In this document: one piece after another, positions 33,976 through 44,000 of the stretch | Layout of the letters: every line of letters begins with the position of its first letter | How positions within the stretch are numbered: the first letter of the stretch is position 1 | Source of the DNA: Aurantibacter aestuarii | Lineage (GTDB): Bacteria > Bacteroidota > Bacteroidia > Flavobacteriales > Flavobacteriaceae | Reading direction: 5' to 3' | Length of the DNA: 64,000 bases | Assembly: GCF_003008425.1 (NCBI RefSeq) | Contig: NZ_PXOQ01000007.1 | Location: forward strand, 644,419 to 708,418 | Notes under the pieces: model-generated | Told to the model about the DNA's origin: nothing | What the model saw: only the letters and a program-made list of their open reading frames with translations | Databases searched by the model: none | Program-made: the position numbers and the translations under genes

Positions 33976-35166
33976 TTAAATAAAGTCTAAACTATTAAAT
34001 TTTTTAATTAAAATAGCGGTATCATCAACGTTTAACCATTTGTTTAAGATTGTAGCATAAATTTCTCTAAAATCAATGTCGTATTTAATATCGCCATTAT
34101 CATCTAAATCTTCTAGTGTAGCTAAATCATTATAAAAACCTTGTTTTTTAAGTTCATCACCAACAACAAACACATTATTTGCTGCTCCATGGTCCGTACC
34201 TTTAGCGGCATTTTGACTCACACGTCTGCCAAACTCTGAAAAGGTTAAAATTAAAGTGTCTTTAAAAGTGCCATTTTGTTTTAGGTCATTTACAAAAACC
34301 TCTAGACATTCTGCGTAGGTTTTTAATAAGCCACCTTGCCTTTTTTCTTGGTTAACATGTGTGTCAAAGCCATCTAAAGAAGTATAAAAAATTTGTGTGT
34401 TTATATTAGAATTAATAAGGTTAGCAGTGGTTTTTAGCTGTTTGCCAAAATTAGAGTTTGGATAGGTAATTCTAGTGTCTTTTATAGTATTTTTTTCATT
34501 TATATATTTAGCACTAGATTTTGCATCGGTCATGGTTTTGTATAAATAACCCAAATTGTGCTCGCTTAAATGTACATCGGTTTTTTGTCTTAAAAGCTGA
34601 TTAAAAAATGGGTCATTAGAAGCCTTAAAAAAAGCTTCTGGATTTTTTGTTGCAATCCCATTTAACTCTTTGCCTTTTAAGGCAAGACTCAGACTGTCAT
34701 CTAACTCAATTGCTTGGTAAGCAAATTTTGCATTTTGGTCTAAATAGCGCCCAACCCAACCATATTTAAAGAATTGATTAGAGTCACTTGCTGTTTGCCA
34801 TATATCTGTAGATCTAAAATGAGACCGGTCTGGATTTGGATAACCTACATTGTTTATAATACATAAATTTCCTTTATCATAAAGTTTTTGTAAGCCTATT
34901 AAATTTGGATTTAAACTTATAGTATCACTTAAGTGCAAAGCCTTATTTTTTTCTATAGAAATATTAGGTCTGTTTTTGTAATAGATATCATTATCTACAG
35001 GAATAACTGTGTTTAACCCATCATTACCACCAGATAATTGAATAATTACTAGACGCTTTTGTCCTGTATTTGTAAATACTAAATTATTTGCAGCATTTAC
35101 AAAACTTGGTGCAAACATAACACTACTAGCTAGTGCAGAATTTTTTAAAAAATCTCTTCTTTTCAT
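33976..35166 (-). CDS. DUF1501 (Tat-exported sulfatase-like) protein
   Basis: A 396-residue protein of the DUF1501 family, which is distantly related to alkaline phosphatase and sulfatase folds. It begins with a twin-arginine-type signal (MKRRDFLKNSALASS). Motifs include VIIQLSGGNDGLNTVIPVDN, NPDRSHFRSTDIWQTA, and the C-terminal TFSEFGRRVSQNAAKGTDHGAANNVFVVG. The ATG at 35166 is preferred over the upstream frame start at 35175. It follows the DUF1800 gene by 2 bp; these two families are almost always found together. Confidence 0.92.
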   Translation of the reverse strand: MKRRDFLKNSALASSVMFAPSFVNAANNLVFTNTGQKRLVIIQLSGGNDGLNTVIPVDNDIYYKNRPNISIEKNKALHLSDTISLNPNLIGLQKLYDKGNLCIINNVGYPNPDRSHFRSTDIWQTASDSNQFFKYGWVGRYLDQNAKFAYQAIELDDSLSLALKGKELNGIATKNPEAFFKASNDPFFNQLLRQKTDVHLSEHNLGYLYKTMTDAKSSAKYINEKNTIKDTRITYPNSNFGKQLKTTANLINSNINTQIFYTSLDGFDTHVNQEKRQGGLLKTYAECLEVFVNDLKQNGTFKDTLILTFSEFGRRVSQNAAKGTDHGAANNVFVVGDELKKQGFYNDLATLEDLDDNGDIKYDIDFREIYATILNKWLNVDDTAILIKKFNSLDFI

Positions 35167-35168
35167 AA

Positions 35169-36515
35169 TTAACACATTTGAAATTCAGGTAAGGACAATA
35201 ATTGTATTACATAATCTTCTGAGTTTAAGTTTTGCTGTGATTTTAATAATGCTTTAAGTTTTGGGCTTATTCTACAGTTTAGTATATAATCTAGTAAATT
35301 AGAATTGTCTATAGAACCGTATGCGTTTTGAAATTCTTCCCAGTCTGGAAAAGTATTAAAATAAGATGTCTTTAAATCTGGAAAATCAATGGTTAAAGTT
35401 GATGGAATGGTGGTTTTTTGTAATAATAAAACCGGCAATTTCAAGCGTAAAACAATGGTGTTAGAGTCTATCCAGCTTTGATGTTCTTCCCAACCCGCAA
35501 CATTAGGTGGAAATAATAAAATTTGACCCAACATTTTTTGAATGTTAAGTAATTGCTTTTGTTTTTTAAACTTTATTGGTACAATTTGATTTATGCTAGT
35601 TAGCCAATCTACAGGAGATTTTATTTTAGTACCTATATGTTCTTCATTATAAAACCAATTAGAATTAAAAACAAATTGCATTAAAGTCTCAATATTGTAA
35701 ACAGGAAAGAAGACTTCAACCATTTGGTTGACATGTGTTTTGTTAACTTCATAGTTCACAAAATACTTATATATTTTAGTGCAAATAAATTCTGCACATG
35801 ACTTTTGGTCTAAAATAAGATCAATAATAGCATCGCCATCAAAATTACCAGTATTCCCAAAAAATGTTTTATCACCAAAGTCGTGATGCTTTTCTATTAG
35901 TTTAAAGTTGCCCCAATAATCAAAACTATAACCTGTAAAAGCTCTTGCAGACGCTTTAATATCTGCTTCAGAGTAATTACCAATACCTAATGTAAAAAGC
36001 TCCATGAGTTCTCTGGCAAAATTCTCGTTAGGTTTTGCTTTTTTGTTTTGCTTGGTATTTAAATATTTAATCATTGCAGCTTCTTTGGAAATAGCTTTGG
36101 TAAAAGCTCTAAAATTTCCTAAGGCATGTGTTCTTAATGTGTTGTTGTATTTTTGAACATGAATAATATTACTATCTCTACAAACAAAATGGTTAGCCCA
36201 AAACAAGGTTAAGCGTTCGCGTAATCGTTCTTTAGGATTGTTTAATCTGTCTATCCATGCAATATTATAAGGTCTTAGTTTTTTACGACTTTCCTGCCTT
36301 AGTTTTATGGCAAGTGCTTTATCTTGTTTAAGATTTTTTATGTCAACCGACTCAAACTTGGACAAATCAATTTTTAAATCTGTTATTGTTTGAGATTCCT
36401 TTAATAACAACTTAACCACTTCAGTCTTTTCTAAAATTGCTAATTTGTGGAGCTCTTTAGGTTTTATCCCAAAACCAGCTCTAGAAAACAAATGTCGTAG
36501 TTCTTTGTGAGTCAT
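35169..36515 (-). CDS. DUF1800 family protein
   Basis: A 448-residue protein with the DUF1800 N-terminus HLFSRAGFGIKPKEL and the core RERLTLFWANHFV, ARELMELFTLGIGNYSEADIKASARAFTGYSF, and HDFGDKTFFGNTGNFDGDAIIDLIL. It lacks an obvious signal peptide. It forms a pair with the DUF1501 protein; the pair occurs widely in Bacteroidota and Planctomycetes, and the exact role is unknown. Confidence 0.92.
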   Translation of the reverse strand: MTHKELRHLFSRAGFGIKPKELHKLAILEKTEVVKLLLKESQTITDLKIDLSKFESVDIKNLKQDKALAIKLRQESRKKLRPYNIAWIDRLNNPKERLRERLTLFWANHFVCRDSNIIHVQKYNNTLRTHALGNFRAFTKAISKEAAMIKYLNTKQNKKAKPNENFARELMELFTLGIGNYSEADIKASARAFTGYSFDYWGNFKLIEKHHDFGDKTFFGNTGNFDGDAIIDLILDQKSCAEFICTKIYKYFVNYEVNKTHVNQMVEVFFPVYNIETLMQFVFNSNWFYNEEHIGTKIKSPVDWLTSINQIVPIKFKKQKQLLNIQKMLGQILLFPPNVAGWEEHQSWIDSNTIVLRLKLPVLLLQKTTIPSTLTIDFPDLKTSYFNTFPDWEEFQNAYGSIDNSNLLDYILNCRISPKLKALLKSQQNLNSEDYVIQLLSLPEFQMC

Positions 36516-36736
36516 ATAGTTAAGACTTCAGTTTTAAAAAAAGGTTTAAAAAAAATCTGTTAAACATATATTGAATAACAGATTCTCTTGGTTGGTTTTT
36601 AAGTTGCAATGTTCTAAAAATGAATAACATTGTGGTTTATTAAATATAGTATAAATTAACTTTGAGTGATTATTTATTTTTGAAAAATCGATTAAAGCAC
36701 ATGTTTTAGGGATGAAAATAAATATATATGATAAAA

Positions 36737-36766
36737 AAAAGCCATTTCAACTAAGAAATGGCTTTT
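36737..36766 (-). terminator. Terminator after the aldehyde dehydrogenase gene
   Basis: AAAAGCCATTTC (36737-36748) pairs with GAAATGGCTTTT (36755-36766). On the minus strand the stem is followed by eight T. The rest of the 271-bp gap (36516-36786) is A/T-rich, and I see nothing else in it. Confidence 0.88.
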
Positions 36767-36786
36767 GACTATAGGTTATATTAAGA

Positions 36787-38340
36787 TTATAAGTCAAACT
36801 TAATACCTTGAGCTAAAGGAAGTTCATCCGAGTAGTTTACTGTATTGGTTTGTCTTCTCATGTACACTTTCCAAGCATCAGATCCAGACTCACGTCCGCC
36901 ACCTGTTTCTTTTTCACCACCAAAAGCACCGCCAATTTCTGCACCAGAGGTTCCAATGTTTACATTAGCAATACCACAGTCAGAACCAGAAAAAGATAAG
37001 AATTTTTCAGCTTCTTTCATTTCATTGGTCATAATTGCAGAAGATAAACCTTGTGCTACACCATTTTGCATGTCGATAGCATTTTCAACATCTCCAGAAT
37101 ATTTCATTAAATAAAGTACTGGGGCAAATGTCTCAGACTGTACAATTTCGAAATCATTTTTAGCTTCAATAATAGCTGGTTTTACATAACATCCAGACTC
37201 GTAACCTTCACCTTCAATAACTCCGCCTTCAACTAATACGTTTCCGCCTTCCGCTTTTGCTTTTTCAATTGCAGATAAATAAGTATTTACCGCATCTTTA
37301 TCGATTAATGGTCCAATATGATTTTTTTCATCTAAAGGATTACCAATAGTTAATTGCTTATAAGCACCAACAATAGCGTCTCTTACTTTATCATATACAC
37401 TTTCATGAATAATTAAACGACGTGTAGAAGTACAACGTTGTCCACAAGTTCCTACTGCTCCAAAAACTGCACCTGGTACTACTACTTTTAAGTCGGCAGT
37501 AGGTGTTATAATAATAGCATTGTTTCCTCCTAACTCTAATAAAGACTTCCCGAAACGCTCGGCAACTGTTGCACCAACAATACGCCCCATTCGTGTAGAT
37601 CCTGTAGCAGAAATTAATGGTAATCTATGGTCAGTAGTCATAAACTCTCCCACTTTATAATCGCCATTTATAATACAAGAAATACCTTCTGGCATGTTAT
37701 TGTCTTTTAACACTTCTGCAATAATATTTTGACATGCAACAGAACATAAAGGTGTTTTTTCTGAAGCTTTCCAAACGCAAACGTCTCCACAAACCCATGC
37801 TAGAGCTGTATTCCAAGCCCAAACAGCAACAGGGAAGTTAAATGCGGAAATAATTCCTACTATCCCTAAAGAATGCCACTGCTCACGCATAACGTGACCT
37901 GGTCGTTCTGAAGGTATGGTTTGACCGTTAAGTTGTCTTGATAAACCAACAGCAAAGTCGCAAATGTCAATCATTTCCTGAACCTCTCCGTAACCTTCTT
38001 GTAATGATTTTCCCATTTCATAAGAAACCAGTTTCCCTAAAGGTTCTTTTAATTCTCTTAATTTATTTCCAAATTGACGTACAATTTCGCCACGCTGAGG
38101 TGCTGGCATAGCACGAAAAGTTTTAAATGCTGCAGATGCACTATCAATTACCTTATCATAATCTTCTCTTGTTGTAGTGGTTACTTTAGCAATTAACGAA
38201 CCATCTGTTGGAGAGTAAGATGAAATTGTTTCACCACTTCCAAAATTTTGAGAACCTGTAGAGGTTCCTTGATTTACGTCTTTAATTCCTAGCTGTTTTA
38301 AAGCTTCTTTAATTCCGAATTCAGTCGAAACTTCTGCCAT
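36787..38340 (-). CDS. ALDH7-type (antiquitin-like) aldehyde dehydrogenase
   Basis: A 517-residue NAD(P)-dependent aldehyde dehydrogenase. The catalytic cysteine is C303 in TCGQRCTSTRRL and the general base is E269 in LLELGGNNA; both contexts match antiquitin (ALDH7A1), which oxidises alpha-aminoadipic semialdehyde in lysine breakdown. PWNFP-type anchor: AFNFPVAVW (166-174). The open frame extends 45 codons further to 38475, but the A/T-rich extension looks non-coding and MAEVSTEFGIKEAL is the expected start. Flanked by terminators, it is a single gene. Substrate assignment is by family resemblance. Confidence 0.92.
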   Translation of the reverse strand: MAEVSTEFGIKEALKQLGIKDVNQGTSTGSQNFGSGETISSYSPTDGSLIAKVTTTTREDYDKVIDSASAAFKTFRAMPAPQRGEIVRQFGNKLRELKEPLGKLVSYEMGKSLQEGYGEVQEMIDICDFAVGLSRQLNGQTIPSERPGHVMREQWHSLGIVGIISAFNFPVAVWAWNTALAWVCGDVCVWKASEKTPLCSVACQNIIAEVLKDNNMPEGISCIINGDYKVGEFMTTDHRLPLISATGSTRMGRIVGATVAERFGKSLLELGGNNAIIITPTADLKVVVPGAVFGAVGTCGQRCTSTRRLIIHESVYDKVRDAIVGAYKQLTIGNPLDEKNHIGPLIDKDAVNTYLSAIEKAKAEGGNVLVEGGVIEGEGYESGCYVKPAIIEAKNDFEIVQSETFAPVLYLMKYSGDVENAIDMQNGVAQGLSSAIMTNEMKEAEKFLSFSGSDCGIANVNIGTSGAEIGGAFGGEKETGGGRESGSDAWKVYMRRQTNTVNYSDELPLAQGIKFDL

Positions 38341-38434
38341 AATAATATAATTTAAATTTTTTATTTGAATTATTGCGAATATACTAATAATTAACCCTTT
38401 TTTAGTTAAGTTCTTGTTACTTATTAAAACAAAA

Positions 38435-38461
38435 AAAGAGTCATAGTAATTATGACTCTTT
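38435..38461 (-). terminator. Hairpin between sulfatase and aldehyde dehydrogenase genes
   Basis: AAAGAGTCATA (38435-38445), a 5-nt loop, then TATGACTCTTT (38451-38461). Read on the minus strand it lies just after the sulfatase stop and is followed by a T-run. Confidence 0.85.
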
Positions 38462-38485
38462 ATAATAAGTTGCAAAAATTAAAAT

Positions 38486-40798
38486 TTACTTAATCGTAAT
38501 TTTTTTAACAATATGTTGATTGCCTTCTACAAAAGCCTTTAAGATATAAGTTCCTGTTGCAACATCACTTACATCTATACGTTCTGTGTCTCCAATGGAC
38601 TTTTTAATTAATTTTCCATTTAAATCAATTAAGTACGCTTTTGTTACTACTAAAGGACCTGATATATTTATATAATCTGATGTTGGATTAGGATAAATGG
38701 AAACTTTACTTTCTTCAAAAATAGGAGTGCTAAGAGTAATACCATTAACTACACTTGACCAATCATCTATAGTTATTTCGCCATTATCTCGTCCTAATTG
38801 TAACCTTACTTCAACAGATTCTACAGGTTGACTAGTTATAGTTGCAGTTGGATAAGTGTAAGAATATTGTTGGTAAGTATTAGATGTTGTAAATTCGTTT
38901 GCAGCATTAAATGTACTATTTGAACCATCGGTATAATTAACTTTTAACTGAAAACGGATTCGATTAGAATTGTTTGACTTAGCATATACACTTAATGTAA
39001 TATCTGCACCTTGTAAATCTTCGTAAAATGCTGTGTTAGTAACTCTTACTTTACCGTATCCACCACCATTAACAACATTTATTTTTAAGGCAACATTACC
39101 TGTTCTTGCTTCAGTTGGTCCAGCTTCAGAAAGAGAAGCATCCGAGCCAGTTGCCACATTTATTGGCCAATCTAAATCGTACCAGCATTCATGACCTTCA
39201 TTATATATAATTGAATCACTTGTAGATGGTTCAGCACATCCAAAACTCGGTTGAATATTAGAGCCTGTTTGCGCATTCATATTGTTATATAAATACTCAT
39301 TTTCTGCAATTTGCCCAGAGTTAGTTACTCTATGAGTTATACCAGCGTTACTTCTATATGAAAATATAGCATTTTTTAATTGTTCTACAATTGCTGGGTT
39401 AGATCCACTTAAATCTGTTGTTTCTCCTGGGTCGTTTACCACATCGTAAAGCTCAAAAACATTGTTGTATTTAAACTCTAAAAGCTTAAAATTACCTTGC
39501 CTTGCACCTGCCATACTTACGTTTGCAGTTCCTGAACTAGCAAAGTTAAAGTCCCATATAATTGGGTTTGTTCTTGTGAAACCAGCGTTACCACTTGTAA
39601 CTAATAGATCTTTAAAACTTTCTCCGTCCAAATGTTGTGCAGGAAGTAATGGTGCATTACCTAATTCTAAAATGGTTGGGAAAAAGTCTGTACCAACTAC
39701 AGGAGTGTCTACAACGGTATTACTTCTAAATGTAGAACTTGGACCGTAAACTATTAACGGTAGTCTAACACCACCTTCAAACAACCAGGTTTTACCGCCT
39801 CTAAATGGTCTGTTAGAAGTTGGTAGCTCTCTGTTTCCTCCAATTTCGGTAGTTGACAATCCACCATTATCTGAGGTTAAAATAATAACTGTATTATCTG
39901 CAATTCCACTAGACGTTAATTGTGCGCGAATAGAGCCTAAACTTTCATCTATACTTTTAATCATTGCAGCATAGGTTGCGTTGTTTTGATGTAATCTGGT
40001 TTTAGCAGTTAAGTCATTTTCAAACTCAGGACCAGTATAGGTGATGTTATTTACTTTATTTTGAAACGTAGTTACATCTGCAGCTTTAGCTTCTAAAGGT
40101 GTATGTACACCATAGTGCGAAACCATTGCTAAGAAAGGTTGTGTTGGATTATTTGTTACATGTGTGCTAATAAAATTATTTGTAACAGCGGTAATCCTGT
40201 CGGTTAAGTAGTCGCCTGTAGTTCCGTCAGCAATAGTAAGTCCAGCTGCTGGTGGAGGAGAAATAATATCGTTCATCTCATTAGCATAAGGATGCCAATA
40301 GGTGTTTGGAGCTCCCACATCGCTTCCTCCTAGGTTAATATCGAACCCAAAACTATCTGGATAGTGATTAGCATCATGTCCCAAATGCCATTTTCCAATA
40401 AAAAAAGTTTTGTAACCTTCGTTTTTTAGCGCTTGAGCCCAAGTAGTTTCAGCATAACCGTCGGGGTGATTGTCTGCAGGTAAGTAAAGACCACTAGTTA
40501 CAGAAGGTCTAGATTCAAATTTCCCAGTCATAATGGATGTTCTAGAAGCCGCACATCTTGGTGCAGCTTCATAAGCATGTGTAAACATCACACCTTGATT
40601 AGCCATAGCATCTATATTGGGTGTTTCATAGAGACCCGTTGCGTTTGCGCCCAATAAATCATTGTAGATTTCTAAGTCATAATAGCCCAGATCATCAACA
40701 ATAAAAAATATTATATTAGGTTCTGTAGCAGTGTTTGCCTGTGAAAACCCAAATGAGCTGAATAAAACAGCACATATAAAAAAGTATTTTTTTAACAT
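38486..40798 (-). CDS. T9SS-secreted sulfatase with C-terminal carbohydrate-binding-like domain
   Basis: A 770-residue secreted sulfatase. It has a signal peptide (1-20, ending FGFSQ), and a catalytic domain (about 25-500) with the metal-binding VDD (34-36) and the formylglycine site C82-A-A-S-R86, a C-x-A-S-R variant of C-x-P-S-R. Further landmarks are GKWHLGH and TSDNGG. A beta-sandwich domain (about 545-690) resembles a carbohydrate-binding module. The C-terminus is a T9SS type A sorting domain (YPNPTSDYINISG ... TGTYILKAF ... KKITIK). It probably desulfates algal or animal polysaccharide outside the cell. No sus or glycosidase genes are nearby. Confidence 0.93.
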   Translation of the reverse strand: MLKKYFFICAVLFSSFGFSQANTATEPNIIFFIVDDLGYYDLEIYNDLLGANATGLYETPNIDAMANQGVMFTHAYEAAPRCAASRTSIMTGKFESRPSVTSGLYLPADNHPDGYAETTWAQALKNEGYKTFFIGKWHLGHDANHYPDSFGFDINLGGSDVGAPNTYWHPYANEMNDIISPPPAAGLTIADGTTGDYLTDRITAVTNNFISTHVTNNPTQPFLAMVSHYGVHTPLEAKAADVTTFQNKVNNITYTGPEFENDLTAKTRLHQNNATYAAMIKSIDESLGSIRAQLTSSGIADNTVIILTSDNGGLSTTEIGGNRELPTSNRPFRGGKTWLFEGGVRLPLIVYGPSSTFRSNTVVDTPVVGTDFFPTILELGNAPLLPAQHLDGESFKDLLVTSGNAGFTRTNPIIWDFNFASSGTANVSMAGARQGNFKLLEFKYNNVFELYDVVNDPGETTDLSGSNPAIVEQLKNAIFSYRSNAGITHRVTNSGQIAENEYLYNNMNAQTGSNIQPSFGCAEPSTSDSIIYNEGHECWYDLDWPINVATGSDASLSEAGPTEARTGNVALKINVVNGGGYGKVRVTNTAFYEDLQGADITLSVYAKSNNSNRIRFQLKVNYTDGSNSTFNAANEFTTSNTYQQYSYTYPTATITSQPVESVEVRLQLGRDNGEITIDDWSSVVNGITLSTPIFEESKVSIYPNPTSDYINISGPLVVTKAYLIDLNGKLIKKSIGDTERIDVSDVATGTYILKAFVEGNQHIVKKITIK

Positions 40799-40894
40799 AT
40801 TATTTATTTTTAATTATACATCTTTCATATAAATATCTATGATATTATTGGGAATTAAAAATAAGCCTATCAATTATGATTAAAATCAAATGGA

Positions 40895-40971
40895 TTTTGA
40901 CTCATATCAAACCTTTAAAATTCTTATTTCAAAGGTATTATTTGAAGGATTTGATTAGATATGAGTTAAAA
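40895..40971. promoter_or_regulatory. 14-bp inverted repeat in the sulfatase / alpha-2-macroglobulin divergent region
   Basis: TTTTGACTCATATC (40895-40908) and GATATGAGTTAAAA (40958-40971) are inverted arms with one mismatch, 49 bp apart, within the 225-bp divergent gap (40799-41023). It may be a paired operator or a looping site. No regulator gene is adjacent. A weak TTG/TAATTTTA promoter candidate (40951-40985) overlaps the right arm. Confidence 0.45.
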
Positions 40972-41023
40972 AAAGCTTAATTTTATAAAGTATAATATCC
41001 AAAGCTTAAATCCAATTTTATCA

Positions 41024-44000
41024 ATGAAAAGTCTTCACGTTAAGTTTATTTTAATTTCTCTTTGTCTTGTTTTTTCGTGTAAAAAAGATAAAGGTTACTC
41101 AGAGGATAATATTTTTAAATTTAGAGAATATATAAGCTTTACAACTACTGGTGTAAACTCTGTTAAATCTAATATCGTAGTTAATTTGGTTAAGCCTGTT
41201 TCAAATTGGAAAGCAGACCAAGCCTTAGATCAAAGTTTTTTTTCAATCTCACCTTCAGTTTCAGGAAGTTTAGTTGCCAATAACAACCACTCTTTTGTTT
41301 TTAAGCCCGATGAAGATTTAGACGTTGCTACAGAATATACCGTACGCTTGCAATTAGATAAATTATACCCAAAAATTGAGGACAATTTAAAAGCGTATAC
41401 GTTTAAGTTTAAAACCAAAAAACCTAACTTTTCTGTAAATACATCAGCTTTACAATCTTACGATAAGGAATGGCAATATGTATTAGGCTATTTAAAATTA
41501 GCAGATGAAGTTGATTATGATAAAGCAAAACAAATTCTTAATGCCTATCAAGACAACGAAGAATTAGATATTGTATGGAATGAAAGTAAAACGTCTTCAT
41601 CTTATTTTGAATTTAAAATAGATAGTATCCATCGGAAAGTTGAAGAAGATTTTATTACTTTAAAATGGAATGGTAAATACATACAATCGGATAATATTGG
41701 TGAAGAAAAACTAAACATACCTGGGAGAGATAATTTTACAGTTATAAATGTTGAAGTTATACAAATCCCAGAACAATTTGTGAAAATTAATTTTTCAGAT
41801 CCTATTAAAAAAGAGCAAAATTTTGATGGACTGGTTACTATACAAAATAGCCCAGGTCTAAATTTTGTAGTCGATGGAAACGTTTTAAAGGTTTATCCTG
41901 AAACAAAACTTAGTGGTGTGTTACAAATGGATGTTTTTCAGGGTATAGAAAACACAGATCTTTATAAATTAAAAACTACCTATTCTGAATCAATTGCATT
42001 TGAGGACATTAAGCCCGAAATACGTTTAATTAATTCGGGTGTTATTTTACCTAATTCTCGTGATCTTAAATTCAATTTTGAAGCCGTTAATCTTAAGGCA
42101 GTAGATGTTAGAGTTATAAAAATATATGAAGATAATGTGCTTCAGTTTTTACAAGAAAATAATCTAAACAGTAATAACAAGTATGCTATTAGACAAGTAG
42201 GAAGACGTGTTGCTAAGCAAACCATCACCTTAATAGATAATGAATTAGAACATAGCGGAAAATTTAAAACCTATAGTATAGACTTAGCTAACTTTTTTAA
42301 AGCTGAAAGAGGTGCTATCTATAGAGTAGAGTTAGAGTACAAAAAAGAATATTCATTATACAACTGTAACAACCAAACTAACGCGGCATCAAGCAATGAG
42401 TCTGATGATTATGAAGACGATTACAGCGAAAATGAAATTGATTTTGAAAATGAAAATACAGACGAGCTTGAAGAAGCTTATTGGAATAACTTAACGTATA
42501 GATACAATAACTATCCTTATAATTGGAAAGAACGTAACAATCCGTGCCACGAAGCTTATTTTAATGAAGAACGCATTGTAAGTCAAAATTTAATAGCATC
42601 AAATTTAGGAGTTATCGTTAAAAAGGAAACTGATCATACCTATCATTTTGCAGTAAGTAATTTACTGGACACTAAACCAGAATCTGGAGTAGAAGTTAAA
42701 TTGTATAATTTTCAGCAGCAGGAAATTACAAATGCCACAACCAATACCGAAGGAATAGTTACAATAGAGTCCGAGCATTATGCGTCATTTGCTGTGGTTT
42801 CTAAAGGTAGAAATGTAACGTATGTAAAACTTGACGATGGAAACAGTCTTTCACTTAGTAATTTTGATGTTTCGGGATCTAAATTGCAAAAAGGTTTAAA
42901 AGGGTTTTTATATACAGAGCGCGGTGTTTGGCGTCCTGGAGATACGGTTTACTTATCTTTTATGTTAAATGATGTGTCTAATCCTTTACCACAAGACCAT
43001 CCGGTAAAATTAGAAGTAACAGATCCAAATGGAAAATTAACTTATAGAGAAATTACGAAGTCTCATAAAAATAGATTGTATAGCTTTCAAATTCCAACAC
43101 AAGCCGAAGATAAGACAGGAAATTGGCTGGCAAAAGTAAGTGTTGGCGGCGCAAAATTTTATAAAACCCTTAAAGTTGAAACCATAAAACCTAATCGTTT
43201 AAAAATTGATATTAATTTTAAAGATGAGGTTCTATCTAGTCAAAAATCGGCTAAAGCTAATTTGGCAGTCAACTGGTTGCATGGGGCTCCAGCAAAAGGA
43301 GTAAAGGCTGAGGTTAAAGTGAAGTTTACCACATCTTACCAAGGATTTAAATCTTATCCAGATTATGTTTTTACCGATCCAACAAAAAACTTCGATACTG
43401 AAGAGCTTACGGTTTTTAAAGGCAATGTAAATCAGGAAGGCAAAGCACTTGTTTCTAATAATTTAAAAGTAAGTGCTAATACACCGGGTTTACTAAACGC
43501 TCAGTTTTTGGTTCGTGCGTTTGAAAATGGGGGCGATTTTTCAATAGATGCCTTTACAATACCTTATGCACCATATACTTCTTTTGTGGGTTTAAAATCA
43601 CCAGAACCTAAAGCTTACGGCTCCTTTTACACCAATGAAAATCAGAATTTCAAAGTTGCGGTTGTAGATAAAGATGGTAAACCTGTAAAACGTGATAAGT
43701 TAGAAGTTAAAGTGTATAAAATTGAATGGCGTTGGTGGTGGAATGCTTCCGAAGATAAACTTTCGCAATATACGTCCAGCACTTTCCATCAACCGGTTTA
43801 TGAAACGACACTATCTACCAATGCAAAAGGCGAAGCAAATTTTGATATTAATATAGATGAAGAAGATTCTGGCAGATATTTGATTCGTGTTTTAGATCCT
43901 GTAAGTGGTCATGCTACAGGTCGAACGGCTTATTTTTATAGAAACTGGTGGAAAAAATCTACCGGCGAAGATAAAGAAGCTTCTAAGATGCTTGTGTTTA

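Noticed and set aside
38341-38475. 45-codon N-terminal extension of the aldehyde dehydrogenase
   Set aside because: The segment is A/T-rich, hydrophobic by chance and absent from the family; MAEVSTEFGIKEAL at 38340 is the expected start.
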